64,000 nucleotides of DNA from assembly GCA_020636915.1 (NCBI GenBank), contig JACJWV010000018.1:1-64000 (forward strand). The letters run 5' to 3'. Made by a program: the position numbers and the translations under genes. This stretch comes from Nocardioides sp. Lineage in GTDB: Bacteria; Actinomycetota; Actinomycetes; Propionibacteriales; Nocardioidaceae. This document shows positions 16,312 through 24,306 of this stretch, piece by piece (position 1 is the first letter of the stretch; each line of letters opens with the position of its first letter). The notes under the pieces are model-generated. The model saw nothing but the letters and a program-made list of their open reading frames with translations. It was not told the origin of the DNA and did no database searches.

Positions 16312-17025
16312 TCAGCCGGCGCTCACGAGCGTACCGATCTTCTCACCCTGCACCGCGCGCAGGATGTTGCCCTCCGGCTCCATCCCGAAGACCAGCATCG
16401 GCAGCTTGTTCTCCCCGCAGAGCGCGAACGCCGTCTGGTCCATGATCCGCAGCCCGCGGGACATGGCCTCCTCGTAGGTGAGCTCGTCGAACTTGGTGGC
16501 GGTCGGATCGAGGTGGGGGTCGGCGGTGTAGACGCCGTCCACCCCGTTCTTGGCGACCAGCACCACGTCGCACTTGCTCTCGAGCGCGCGCTGGACCGCG
16601 ACGGTGTCGGTCGAGAAGAAGGGCATGCCCATGCCGGCACCGAAGATGACGACCCGGCCCTTCTCCATGTGGCGGATCGCCCGCCGCGGGATGTAGGGCT
16701 CGGCGACCTGGCCCATGGTGATCGCGGTCTGCACCCGGGTCTCGACGCCCATCTTCTCCAGGAAGTCCTGGAGGGCGAGGCAGTTCATGACGATGCCCAG
16801 CATGCCCATGTAGTCCGCGCGGACCCGGTCCATGCCGCGCTGCTGGAGCTCGGCCCCGCGGAAGAAGTTGCCGCCACCGGTCACGACCGCGATCTGCACG
16901 CCGGCCCGGACGACGGCCGCGACCTCGCGGGCCACGGCCTGGACGACGTCGGGATCGACCCCGACCTTGCCGCCACCGAAGACCTCTCCGGACAGCTTGA
17001 GCAGGACGCGCTGGTAACCGGTCAC
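16312..17025 (-). CDS. pyrH: Uridylate (UMP) kinase
   Basis: 237 residues. Bacterial UMP kinase of the amino-acid-kinase fold, converting UMP to UDP for RNA and nucleotide-sugar synthesis; usually hexameric with feedback by UTP. Visible blocks: [13 protein letters not shown] at the N-terminus, the phosphate-binding [30 protein letters not shown], and [13 protein letters not shown] followed by [12 protein letters not shown]. It starts at GTG 17025. It lies between tsf and frr as in many bacteria, separated from tsf by a 277-base spacer with a large hairpin. Confidence 0.97.
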   Translation of the reverse strand: MTGYQRVLLKLSGEVFGGGKVGVDPDVVQAVAREVAAVVRAGVQIAVVTGGGNFFRGAELQQRGMDRVRADYMGMLGIVMNCLALQDFLEKMGVETRVQTAITMGQVAEPYIPRRAIRHMEKGRVVIFGAGMGMPFFSTDTVAVQRALESKCDVVLVAKNGVDGVYTADPHLDPTATKFDELTYEEAMSRGLRIMDQTAFALCGENKLPMLVFGMEPEGNILRAVQGEKIGTLVSAG

Positions 17026-17147
17026 GGGCGGCTCCTTCGAGACGGGTGCGGGGTGGGAGACGCGAAGGAGGCCGGTCCGATGATCAGTGGTGCTGTCATC
17101 GAACCGGCCTCCTCGTCGTTCGTCTGGCTAGAACCTATCCGCTCAGG

Positions 17148-17302
17148 CGCCACCTGTTAATCCGTGGCCGTCGCGAGCGGCGTCTGGCGGAGTGCCTGGC
17201 AAGGCGGAGGAGGGAGGCGGGACGGAGTCCCGGCGACCGACGACAACGCAGCCAGGTGCCCGCCAGACGGCGCGCAGCAGGTCACGGATTGACCGGTGGG
17301 CC
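17148..17302 (-). ncRNA. Long imperfect hairpin (155 nt) between tsf and pyrH
   Basis: Outer arms 17148-17166 and 17283-17302 pair at about 16 of 20 positions (TTAATCCGTG against CACGGATTGA). An inner stem is perfect over 10 bp (CGTCTGGCGG at 17181-17190 with 17260-17269) and continues through CCTGGC/GCCAGG. A GGGAC/GTCCC hairpin caps it. It begins at the tsf stop on the minus strand, so it may terminate or attenuate the rpsB-tsf transcript, or be a dispersed mobile repeat. Typing it as an RNA is tentative. Confidence 0.4.
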
Positions 17303-18112
17303 TTAGGCGCCGACCTCGAAACGGGCGAACCGCTTCACCTCGGTGTTGGCCGCGTCGAGCACCTGCTTGACGGACTTCTTCGCCTCGAAGACCGACTCCT
17401 GGTCGAGCAGGACGATCTCCTTGAAGAACGCGTTGATCCGGCCCTCGACGATCTTGGCGACCGCAGCCTCGGGCTTGCCCTCCTCGAGGGTCTTCTTGGT
17501 CAGCACGTCCTTCTCGGCGTCGACGATGTCCGCGGGGACCTCGTCGCTGGTGAGGTACTGCGCCTTGAGCGCGGCCGCCTGCTGGGCGGCCTGCCGGGCG
17601 GCGGCCTCGGTGCCCTCGTACTCGACCAGGACGCCGAGCGTCGGGGGCAGGTCGGAGGCCTTCTTGTGCAGGTAGACCGTGGTGGTCCCGCCGAAGTAGG
17701 CGACCTCGCCGAGCTCAATCTTCTCGCCGATGGTGCGGGCGAGCTCCTCGACGGTCTCGCCGACCGTCTTGTCGCCGAGCGAGACGGCCTTGAGCGCCTC
17801 GGCGTCCCCGACCTGGTGGGCGTCGGCGGCGTCCGCGATCTGCTGCGCGGCCGCGATGAACGCGTCGTTCTTGGCGACGAAGTCCGTCTCGGCCTTGAGG
17901 CTGATCAGGGCGTTGCCGGAGGCGGCGACCAGGCCGGCGGCGGCCTCGCGCTCGGCGGCGCGGGCGGCGGCCTTGGCCGCTCCCTTGACGCGGAGCAGCT
18001 CGACGGCCTTGTCGAAGTCGCCGTCGGTCTCGTCGAGCGCCTTCTTGCAGTCCATCATCCCGGCCTGCGTCAGCTCACGGAGCTTCTTGACGTCGGCTGC
18101 GGTGTAAGCCAT
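17303..18112 (-). CDS. tsf: Elongation factor Ts
   Basis: 269 residues, typical for EF-Ts, the nucleotide exchange factor for EF-Tu. The N-terminal UBA-like domain reads ADVKKLRELTQAGMMDCKKA, followed by the core contact motif KAETDFVAKNDAF. Two core subdomains follow; they contain DVVDAEKDVLTKK-type spacing and a C-terminal QVLDAANTEVKRFARFEVGA. It lies 39 bases downstream of rpsB, the near-universal rpsB-tsf pair. Confidence 0.97.
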   Translation of the reverse strand: MAYTAADVKKLRELTQAGMMDCKKALDETDGDFDKAVELLRVKGAAKAAARAAEREAAAGLVAASGNALISLKAETDFVAKNDAFIAAAQQIADAADAHQVGDAEALKAVSLGDKTVGETVEELARTIGEKIELGEVAYFGGTTTVYLHKKASDLPPTLGVLVEYEGTEAAARQAAQQAAALKAQYLTSDEVPADIVDAEKDVLTKKTLEEGKPEAAVAKIVEGRINAFFKEIVLLDQESVFEAKKSVKQVLDAANTEVKRFARFEVGA

Positions 18113-18151
18113 GTGTGTTCCTTCTCGGGTACGTCGGGATACGGAGGGGGC

Positions 18152-19138
18152 TCAGGCCTGCTCGGTCGCCTCGGCAGGAGCCTCGGTCGTCTCGGCGGCG
18201 GCCTCCTCGGTCGCCTCGGCAGGAGCCTCGGAGGTCTCGGAGGTCTCGGTCGCCGCGGCGGCCTCGACAGCCTCGGCGGCCTCGGTCGCGGCACCGGTCG
18301 CCTCGGCGGCAGGGGTCTCCTCGACCGCGGCATCACCGCCGGTCGCCTCGACCGCAGCCTGCTCGGCCTCGCCGCCCAGGAGCTCGCGCTCCCACTCGGC
18401 CAGCGGCTCCTCGGCGCCCACGGCCTCGCCCTCGCCGGCCTTGACGCCCGAGCGGGCGATGAGGCCCTCGGCGACGGCGTCGGCGACCACGCGGGTCAGC
18501 AGGCCGACCGCGCGGATGGCGTCGTCGTTGCCCGGAATGGGGTAGTCGACCTCGTCCGGGTCGCAGTTGGTGTCCAGGATGCCGATGATCGGGATCCGGA
18601 GCTTGCGCGCCTCCTCGACAGCGAGGTGCTCCTTCTTGGTGTCCACGATCCACACGGCTGCGGGGGTCCGGCCCATCTCGCGGATGCCGCCGAGGGTCTT
18701 CTCGAGCTTGTCGCGCTCCCGCTTCATCTGCAGGAGCTCCTTCTTGGTGCGACCCGAGCCCGCGACGTTCTCGAAGTCGATCTCGTCGAGCTCCTTGAGG
18801 CGGTTGATCCGCTGGTGCACGGTCGAGAAGTTGGTGAGCATGCCGCCCAGCCAGCGCTGGTTGACGTAGGGCATCCCGACGCGGGTCGCCTGCTCGGCGA
18901 TCGCCTCCTGCGCCTGCTTCTTGGTGCCGACGAACATCACGGTGCCGCCCTTGGCGACGGTCTCCTTGATGAAGGCGTAGGAGCGGTCGATGTAGGACAG
19001 CGACTGCTGCAGGTCGATGATGTAGATGCCGTTGCGCTCGGTCATGATGAAGCGCTTCATCTTCGGGTTCCAGCGCCGGGTCTGGTGCCCGAAGTGCACG
19101 CCGCTCTCGAGAAGCTGGCGCATGGTCACGACTGCCAT
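18152..19138 (-). CDS. rpsB: 30S ribosomal protein S2 with long acidic C-terminal tail
   Basis: 328 residues. Residues 1 to about 240 are a standard S2 ([44 protein letters not shown]). The last 90 or so residues are an Ala/Glu/Thr-rich tail. It is encoded by repetitive DNA with a 26-bp direct repeat (18161-18186 and 18206-18231), so its length may vary between strains. Such tails are common on actinobacterial S2 but not needed for the ribosomal fold. AAGGAG precedes the ATG at 19138. Confidence 0.97.
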   Translation of the reverse strand: MAVVTMRQLLESGVHFGHQTRRWNPKMKRFIMTERNGIYIIDLQQSLSYIDRSYAFIKETVAKGGTVMFVGTKKQAQEAIAEQATRVGMPYVNQRWLGGMLTNFSTVHQRINRLKELDEIDFENVAGSGRTKKELLQMKRERDKLEKTLGGIREMGRTPAAVWIVDTKKEHLAVEEARKLRIPIIGILDTNCDPDEVDYPIPGNDDAIRAVGLLTRVVADAVAEGLIARSGVKAGEGEAVGAEEPLAEWERELLGGEAEQAAVEATGGDAAVEETPAAEATGAATEAAEAVEAAAATETSETSEAPAEATEEAAAETTEAPAEATEQA

Positions 19139-19542
19139 GAGGATCTCCTTGTGTGGAGCACGCACCTCGTGGTCCCGACCTTGACGCAGGTGGGCGAGGG
19201 GACGTGCTCGCATGGGTTTTCAGTTGCTGCCTCCGGCGGGTGCCGTCAGCCCTGACGCTCGCGCGCGACCCGACCGGCTGGCTTCCCCGAGGGGATCAGC
19301 AGGACTGAGGGTCGACGCCCACGGGTGGCCGGGTCCTCGGAGGTCGAAGGCCCGTCGCGGTCTGCGAGCGTGCGTAGTCAATCCGCAAGGATTGCGTCGA
19401 CCAGAGTAGTCGACGCTCCGGCCCGGCCGCGAATCCGGGCGACGGCCCGTCTGCCCTTCACCGCTCCCTCCCCCGACTCGCTCGTCCACAGCCGCCGCCA
19501 CGTCCGGCCGCGGACGTCCCCGCCCGCGCGCAAGGTCGGGTC
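19139..19542. promoter_or_regulatory. Divergent spacer with rpsB leader and candidate promoter
   Basis: A 404-base gap between rpsB (minus) and the M23 gene (plus). Two adjacent small hairpins lie at 19379-19415: CAATCC-GCAA-GGATTG and CGTCGAC-7-GTCGACG. On the minus strand TACTCT (19403-19408) inside the second one is a possible -10 for rpsB, with no clear -35. The roughly 250-base untranslated leader that would result leaves room for S2 autoregulation, but no known S2-binding structure was recognised. Nothing coding was found. Confidence 0.35.
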
Positions 19543-20166
19543 ATGACGCTCCTGACCTCGCGGCTCGCACCCCTCCTCACCTCCGTGCTCCTCCTCGCGC
19601 TGGGCGCGCCCGCATCAGGGGCCGACGCCGACCCGGTCGGGGTCTGGCCGCTGGCGCCCGAGCCCACGGTCGTCCGCGCCTTCGATCCTCCCGAGGACCC
19701 GTGGGGTGCGGGCCACCGCGGGGTCGACCTCCTCGGCTCCCCCGGTCAGCCGGTCCGGTCCGCGCTGCCCGGGACGGTGTCGTGGGCGGGGGTGCTGGCC
19801 GGCCGCGGCGTGGTGGTGGTCGACCACGGCGCCACCCGGACGACCTACGAGCCGGTGGTCGCGACGGTCGACGTCGGCGCCTCGGTCCGTGCCGGCGAGC
19901 GGATCGGCCGGCTCGAGGTCGGCGGGTCGCACTGCCTGCCCCGCGCGTGCCTGCACTGGGGCTGGATCGAGGGCGCCGACCACTACCTCGATCCCCTACG
20001 GCTGGTCGGTGCGGGGCCCGTGCGCCTGCTGCCGCTGTGGCGCGACGAGCCGGTGGGCCTGGCCGCCTCGAGGCCCTGGGTCGCGCCGCTGCTGCCGGTG
20101 CTGCCGATCTGGGTCACGCCCGGGGGTGGGCCTGCTGGTAGGCCCGTCGCAGCCGGTCCGTGGTGA
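19543..20166 (+). CDS. Secreted M23-family peptidase (LytM-like)
   Basis: 207 residues with an N-terminal signal peptide (hydrophobic residues about 8-24, ending PASGADA). The lysostaphin-type core shows GHRGVDLLGSPGQPVRSALP (first His and Asp zinc ligands) and CLHWGWIEG (second His region), so it probably cleaves cell-wall peptide cross-links or acts as a degenerate activator. The last His-x-His is reduced to LHWG, so catalytic competence should be checked. A peptidase of this type beside rpsB is common in actinobacteria. Its final 53 bases overlap the 3' end of the convergent xerC. Confidence 0.85.
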   Translation: MTLLTSRLAPLLTSVLLLALGAPASGADADPVGVWPLAPEPTVVRAFDPPEDPWGAGHRGVDLLGSPGQPVRSALPGTVSWAGVLAGRGVVVVDHGATRTTYEPVVATVDVGASVRAGERIGRLEVGGSHCLPRACLHWGWIEGADHYLDPLRLVGAGPVRLLPLWRDEPVGLAASRPWVAPLLPVLPIWVTPGGGPAGRPVAAGPW

Positions 20167-21088
20167 CGTGGGTGTAGAGCTGCGTCGTCGCCAGTGAGGC
20201 GTGCCCGAGCAGCTCCTGGACCGACCGCAGGTCGGCGCCGCCCTCGAGCAGGTGGGTGGCGGCAGTGTGCCGCAACCCGTGCGGCCCGATGTCCGGGGCA
20301 CCGGGCACGTCCGCGATCCGCCGGTGCACCATGGTCCGGACCGCGCGCTGGTCGATCCGGCCGCCGCGCGCCCCCAGGAACACGGCGGCACCACTCCCGG
20401 GCACGGCCAGCTGCGGACGCCCGTGCTTGAGCCAGAAGTCCAGGGCGCGGGCCGCGGGACGACCGAACGGCACCGTCCGCTCCTTGCGGCCCTTGCCGAG
20501 CACCCGCACCACGTTGCGCTCGCGGTCGATGTCGTCGACGTCGAGGCCGGTCAGCTCGCCGACCCGGATGCCGGTGGCGTAGAGCAGCTCGAGCATCGCC
20601 ACGTCGCGCAGCCCGACCGGGCTGCCGTCGTCCGCACGGTCGGCCGCGGCCCGGATCAGGTCGCTCGCCTCGTCCGCGCGCAGCACGGGCGGCAACGACG
20701 TGTGCTTCTTCGGGGAGCCCAGGCTCGCGCCGGCGTCCTGCGCCGCGCGCCCGGTCCGCGCCAGCCATGCCGTGAAGACCCGGGCGGCGGTCGCCCGGCG
20801 CGCCAGCGTGGTGCGGGAGAGGCCGAGCGTCTGCTGCTTGGCCAGCCAGCTGCGCAGCGTGCGCAGGTCGATCGTCGTCACGTCGGTGTGGCCGAGCCGC
20901 GAGGCGTGGTCGAGCATGCCGGCGACGTCGGCCACGTAGGCACGGACCGTGTGCGGCGTGAGGTCGCGCTCGCTGACCAGGTGACGTTCGTAGGCCCCCA
21001 GCACGCCCGTCATCGCCTCCGGGAGCGGGTCGGTCGACTCCTCCCTCGGGAGGTCGCCGGCGGCGCTGCTGGTCCCGCTGCTGGTCAC
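20114..21088 (-). CDS. xerC: Tyrosine recombinase XerC-type
   Basis: 324 residues from GTG 21088, or 299 from ATG 21013 (MTGVLGAYERHLVSERDLTP), which matches typical XerC length but has a ribosome binding site too close to the start. The SAM-like N-terminal domain is followed by the catalytic domain: first Arg in LLYATGIRVGELTGL, HGLRHTAATHLLEGG with the His-x-x-Arg pair, LLGHASLATTQLYTHV with the second His and the Tyr nucleophile. XerC with XerD resolves chromosome dimers at dif. It lies beside dprA in many actinobacteria. Confidence 0.92.
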   Translation of the reverse strand: MTSSGTSSAAGDLPREESTDPLPEAMTGVLGAYERHLVSERDLTPHTVRAYVADVAGMLDHASRLGHTDVTTIDLRTLRSWLAKQQTLGLSRTTLARRATAARVFTAWLARTGRAAQDAGASLGSPKKHTSLPPVLRADEASDLIRAAADRADDGSPVGLRDVAMLELLYATGIRVGELTGLDVDDIDRERNVVRVLGKGRKERTVPFGRPAARALDFWLKHGRPQLAVPGSGAAVFLGARGGRIDQRAVRTMVHRRIADVPGAPDIGPHGLRHTAATHLLEGGADLRSVQELLGHASLATTQLYTHVTTDRLRRAYQQAHPRA

Positions 21089-21116
21089 CCTGCCACTGTA
21101 GGAACTGCGGTGCTCC

Positions 21117-22229
21117 TCACTCGCGAGCCGGCGCGGCGAGCCGCCATCCGGCGCCGTGCGGCTCCACGAGCTCGAGACCGCCCAGCTCACCCAGGGTGGC
21201 TCGGACCGAGGAGACCGCGAGCCCGGCGGCGCGAGCGATCGACTCCGCTCCGGCACCGGCCGCGACCGGCACCGCGTCGAGGACCTGCAGCTGCACGTGG
21301 CTGAGCCGGTCACGGCGACGCTCGGCACCCCGCGGCTCCGCCTGCAGGTGCTCGCCGGCGCTGGCGACGACCTCCAGCACGTCCGGACCCGACGTCACCA
21401 GCGTCGCCGATCCGGTCCGCACCAGCTGGTGGACGCCCTGGGAGCTCGCGCTGGTCACCGGGCCGGGGACGCCCATCACGTGGCGGTTGAGACGTCCCGC
21501 CCAGTTGGCGGTGTTGAGCGCACCGCTGCGCACGGCCGCCTCCACCACCACCGTCCCGGTGGCCAGCGCGGCGATCAGCCGGTTGCGGGCGAGGAACCGG
21601 ATCCGCATCGGTGCCCCGCCCGGCGCCGTCTCCGAGACGACGGCGCCCTCGGCGGCGAGATGCTCGATCAGCCGTCGGTGGGCCTCGGGGTAGACGCGAT
21701 CGGCCCCGCAGGCCAGCACCGCGACCGTCCCTCCGTCCCCGGACAACGCGCCCCGGTGCGCGGCCTGGTCGATCCCGAAGGCGCCCCCGGAGAGCACCGG
21801 GCGACCTGCGCGGGCGACGTCGGAGGCGATGCCGGCAGCCACGTCGGCGCCGTAGGTGGTCGCCGACCGTGAGCCCACGACGGCGACCGAGCCCGCCAGC
21901 ACGTCCAGACGCAGGGGTCCGCGGACCCAGAGACCCACCGGGACCCCACCGCGACGCTGGAGCGGGGCGACGGCGCCGAGATCGTCGAGCGACCGGGGCC
22001 ACTCCTCGTCGCCGGGGGCGACGAACCGGAGGCCGGCCCGCTCCGCGTCGGCGAGCACCCGGGCCGGCTCCAGCCCGTGGAAGCGCGGCGCCAGCGCTCC
22101 CTCGGTGCGGAGCTGGTCGTGGACGAGCTCGGGGCCCAGGCGGTCCACGAGCGCGAGCAGGCGGTCGTCCCCGGGCTCGGCGGCCACGGACAGGGCGACC
22201 CGGGCGAGCCGCTCGGCGTCGCCGGTCAT
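21117..22229 (-). CDS. dprA: DNA-processing protein DprA
   Basis: 370 residues. DprA loads RecA on incoming single-stranded DNA. An N-terminal helical (SAM-like) region is followed by the Rossmann fold: VAVVGSRSATTYGADVA, VLSGGAFGIDQAAHRGAL, FLARNRLIAALATGTVVVEA with SGALNTANWAGRLNRHV. A C-terminal winged-helix-like domain (AESIARAAGLAVSSVRATLG) follows. The ATG at 22229 overlaps the comM stop as ATGA. In organisms not known to be transformable it may serve plasmid or phage DNA handling. Confidence 0.95.
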   Translation of the reverse strand: MTGDAERLARVALSVAAEPGDDRLLALVDRLGPELVHDQLRTEGALAPRFHGLEPARVLADAERAGLRFVAPGDEEWPRSLDDLGAVAPLQRRGGVPVGLWVRGPLRLDVLAGSVAVVGSRSATTYGADVAAGIASDVARAGRPVLSGGAFGIDQAAHRGALSGDGGTVAVLACGADRVYPEAHRRLIEHLAAEGAVVSETAPGGAPMRIRFLARNRLIAALATGTVVVEAAVRSGALNTANWAGRLNRHVMGVPGPVTSASSQGVHQLVRTGSATLVTSGPDVLEVVASAGEHLQAEPRGAERRRDRLSHVQLQVLDAVPVAAGAGAESIARAAGLAVSSVRATLGELGGLELVEPHGAGWRLAAPARE

Positions 22230-23815
22230 CCGGCCCGCTCCAGCATCGAGAGGAGGAGCGGGTCGCCCAGGCGCAGCCGGAGTGCGGTGTCCACCTCCTC
22301 CATCCCGGGCCGCGCTCGGCCACGCAGGTCGGCGACCGTCCAGGCCAACCGGTGGACGCGGGTCGCCCCCCGGCGGCTGAGCCGACCGGCGTAGAGGTGG
22401 TCGTCGACCGCCCGCTGGCCCTCCTTCGTGAGCGGCCAGCGTTCCCGGAGCACCGGACCCGACGCCTGCCCGTTGAGCCGCCAGCTCTCCTCGGCGTAGC
22501 GCTCGGCCTGCCGGGCCCGCGCCGCCTCCACGCGGCTGCGTACCTGGGCCGTCGACTCGGGGCGGTCGAGGTCGGGTGACCTGTCCGGCCGGCCCAGCGG
22601 CGGCAGGTGGCGCACGATGTCGACGCGGTCCGCCACCGGCCCGGTCACCTTGGTGCGGTACTCGCGTCGCTGCACGGGCCGGCACTGGCACCGGCTCGCG
22701 CGGACGTCGCTGGTGTAGTCGCCGCACGGGCACGGGTTGGCCGCGAGCACGACCATCCCGCGCGCCGGGAGGGTGACCGACTCGTCGCGGCGGGCGATCG
22801 TCACGTCGCCGCTCTCCAGCGGCTGTCGGAGGGCCTCGATCACGTCCGACCGGAAGAGGGGGAACTCGTCGAGGAACAGCACCCCGGTGTGCGCCTTGCT
22901 GACCTCGCCGGGGTGGACGACGCCGAGACCGCCACCGATCAGGCTCGCCTTGCTCGCGTCGTGGTGCGGCGCCGAGAAGGGCGGGCGGGTCGGGAAGCCC
23001 GTCATCGGGTCGAGGGTGCCGGCGAGCGACTGGATCGCGCTCAGCTCCAGCGCCTCCTCCTGGGTGAGGTCGGGGAGAATGCCGGGGATGCGCTCCACGA
23101 GGCTGGTCTTGCCGCACCCCTTCGGCCCGGACAGGAGCAGGTGGTGGCCGCCCGCGGCCGCGACCTCTATCGCGAACCGCGCGTCCGCCACGCCGATCAG
23201 GTCGGCGAGGTCGAGCTCGTCGAGACGCTCGCGCCCTCGCCAGCTGAGCAGCCGGGCGCCGGACATCTCCGCGACCGGCGGAGCGGCCGGCAGCTCGTCG
23301 TCCCCCCGGAGCACCGCGACCACCTGCCCGAGCGACCGGACACCGACCACGCTCATGTCGGGGACCATCGCGGCCTCGCCCGCCTGCGGCTCGGGCACGA
23401 AGACGGCACGGATCCCTCGCTCGGCGGCAGCGAGCACCATCGGCAGGACGCCGGCGACCCCGCGCAGGTTGCCGTCGAGGGTGAGCTCGCCGATGAACGC
23501 CGTGCGCTCGAGCGCCACCGGCGACACGGTGCCCGCGGCGGCGAGGACCGAGACCGCGACGGCGAGGTCGAAGTGGGTGCCGCGCTTGAGGAGGTCGGCC
23601 GGCGAGAGCAGGATCGTGATGCGCCGGGTGGCGGGCCAGTCGAAGTGGCTGTTGATGATCGCCATCCGGCAGCGGTCCCGGCTCTCGTTGATGGTGGTGT
23701 CCGCCCGGCCCACCATCGTCACCCCGACCTGGCCGGGTGAGACGTCGGTCTGGACGTCGATGAGGTGGCCGACGGCCCCGTGCAGCGAGACCGTGTGGGC
23801 GGTGGCGAAGGGCAT
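22226..23815 (-). CDS. comM: YifB/ComM-family Mg-chelatase-like AAA+ ATPase
   Basis: 529 residues. ComM is a hexameric helicase that promotes branch migration during natural transformation. The N-terminal domain starts MPFATAHTVSLHGAVGHLID and contains VGRADTTINESRDRCR. Walker A is GPKGCGKTSLVERIPG near residue 230, Walker B lies in TGVLFLDEFPLF, and the Cys-rich NPCPCGDYTSDVRASRCQC region matches the family. The start at ATG 23815 overlaps the yraN stop by one base. It forms the conserved yraN-comM-dprA operon. Confidence 0.93.
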   Translation of the reverse strand: MPFATAHTVSLHGAVGHLIDVQTDVSPGQVGVTMVGRADTTINESRDRCRMAIINSHFDWPATRRITILLSPADLLKRGTHFDLAVAVSVLAAAGTVSPVALERTAFIGELTLDGNLRGVAGVLPMVLAAAERGIRAVFVPEPQAGEAAMVPDMSVVGVRSLGQVVAVLRGDDELPAAPPVAEMSGARLLSWRGRERLDELDLADLIGVADARFAIEVAAAGGHHLLLSGPKGCGKTSLVERIPGILPDLTQEEALELSAIQSLAGTLDPMTGFPTRPPFSAPHHDASKASLIGGGLGVVHPGEVSKAHTGVLFLDEFPLFRSDVIEALRQPLESGDVTIARRDESVTLPARGMVVLAANPCPCGDYTSDVRASRCQCRPVQRREYRTKVTGPVADRVDIVRHLPPLGRPDRSPDLDRPESTAQVRSRVEAARARQAERYAEESWRLNGQASGPVLRERWPLTKEGQRAVDDHLYAGRLSRRGATRVHRLAWTVADLRGRARPGMEEVDTALRLRLGDPLLLSMLERAG

Positions 23816-24192
23816 CAGCCGATCCCCCGCACGTGGTCGATCACGGACGGACCACGCCGCGGCCGGACGATGCCGACGAGGTCGATCCGGACGTCGCGCA
23901 CGACGACGGAGCGGTCGGCCAGCCACCGCGCCGCGAGCCGGCGCAGGCGGGCGACCTTGATGTCGGTCACCGCCTCGTGCGGCGTGCCGTAGTCGGTGCT
24001 GCTGCGCGTCTTCACCTCGCACACCACGAGCACCTCGCCGTCACGCAGGACCAGGTCGATCTCGCCGGCCTCGCAGCGCCAGTTGCGGTCGAGCAGCACC
24101 ATCCCCTGCTCGACCAGGTGTCGTGCGGCGAGCGCCTCGCCATAGGCACCCAGCGCCTGCTTGACCGCCGCCGTCGTCGTCGTTCGCGTCAT
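23815..24192 (-). CDS. YraN-family endonuclease-like protein
   Basis: 125 residues. Restriction-endonuclease-like fold of the UPF0102/YraN family: GAYGEALAARHLVEQGMVLLDRNWRCEAGEIDLVLRD holds the conserved GE..A and GEIDL residues, and VCEVKTRSS supplies the E-x-K of the PD-(D/E)xK core. The biochemical role is unknown; gene order with comM and dprA suggests DNA uptake or repair. It is the first gene of its operon, with a spacer upstream that contains two DnaA-box-like 9-mers. Confidence 0.9.
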   Translation of the reverse strand: MTRTTTTAAVKQALGAYGEALAARHLVEQGMVLLDRNWRCEAGEIDLVLRDGEVLVVCEVKTRSSTDYGTPHEAVTDIKVARLRRLAARWLADRSVVVRDVRIDLVGIVRPRRGPSVIDHVRGIG

Positions 24193-24255
24193 GTCGTCGA
24201 CCTCCTGGCGCCAGCATCCGCGGCGTCGGGGACGACCGGCGGCGACGCCGGTCCG

Positions 24256-24300
24256 ACCTGTGGAGAAACTCTCCCGCGGCTCTACCTGTGGACGACAGGT
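24256..24300 (-). promoter_or_regulatory. Repeated ACCTGTGGA motif upstream of yraN (DnaA-box-like)
   Basis: ACCTGTGGA occurs at 24256 and 24284, 28 bases apart. On the minus strand the 9-mers TTCTCCACA and TCGTCCACA each differ by one base from the DnaA box TTGTCCACA. The second copy is inside an inverted repeat ACCTGT-5-ACAGGT (24284-24300). Position 64-108 bases upstream of yraN suits a regulatory site, but binding is unproven. Confidence 0.3.
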
Positions 24301-24306
24301 GGGCCG

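Noticed and set aside
19139..19542. A small gene or riboswitch in the rpsB upstream spacer
   Set aside because: No frame with a ribosome binding site and motif was found, and the two small hairpins do not match a known riboswitch.
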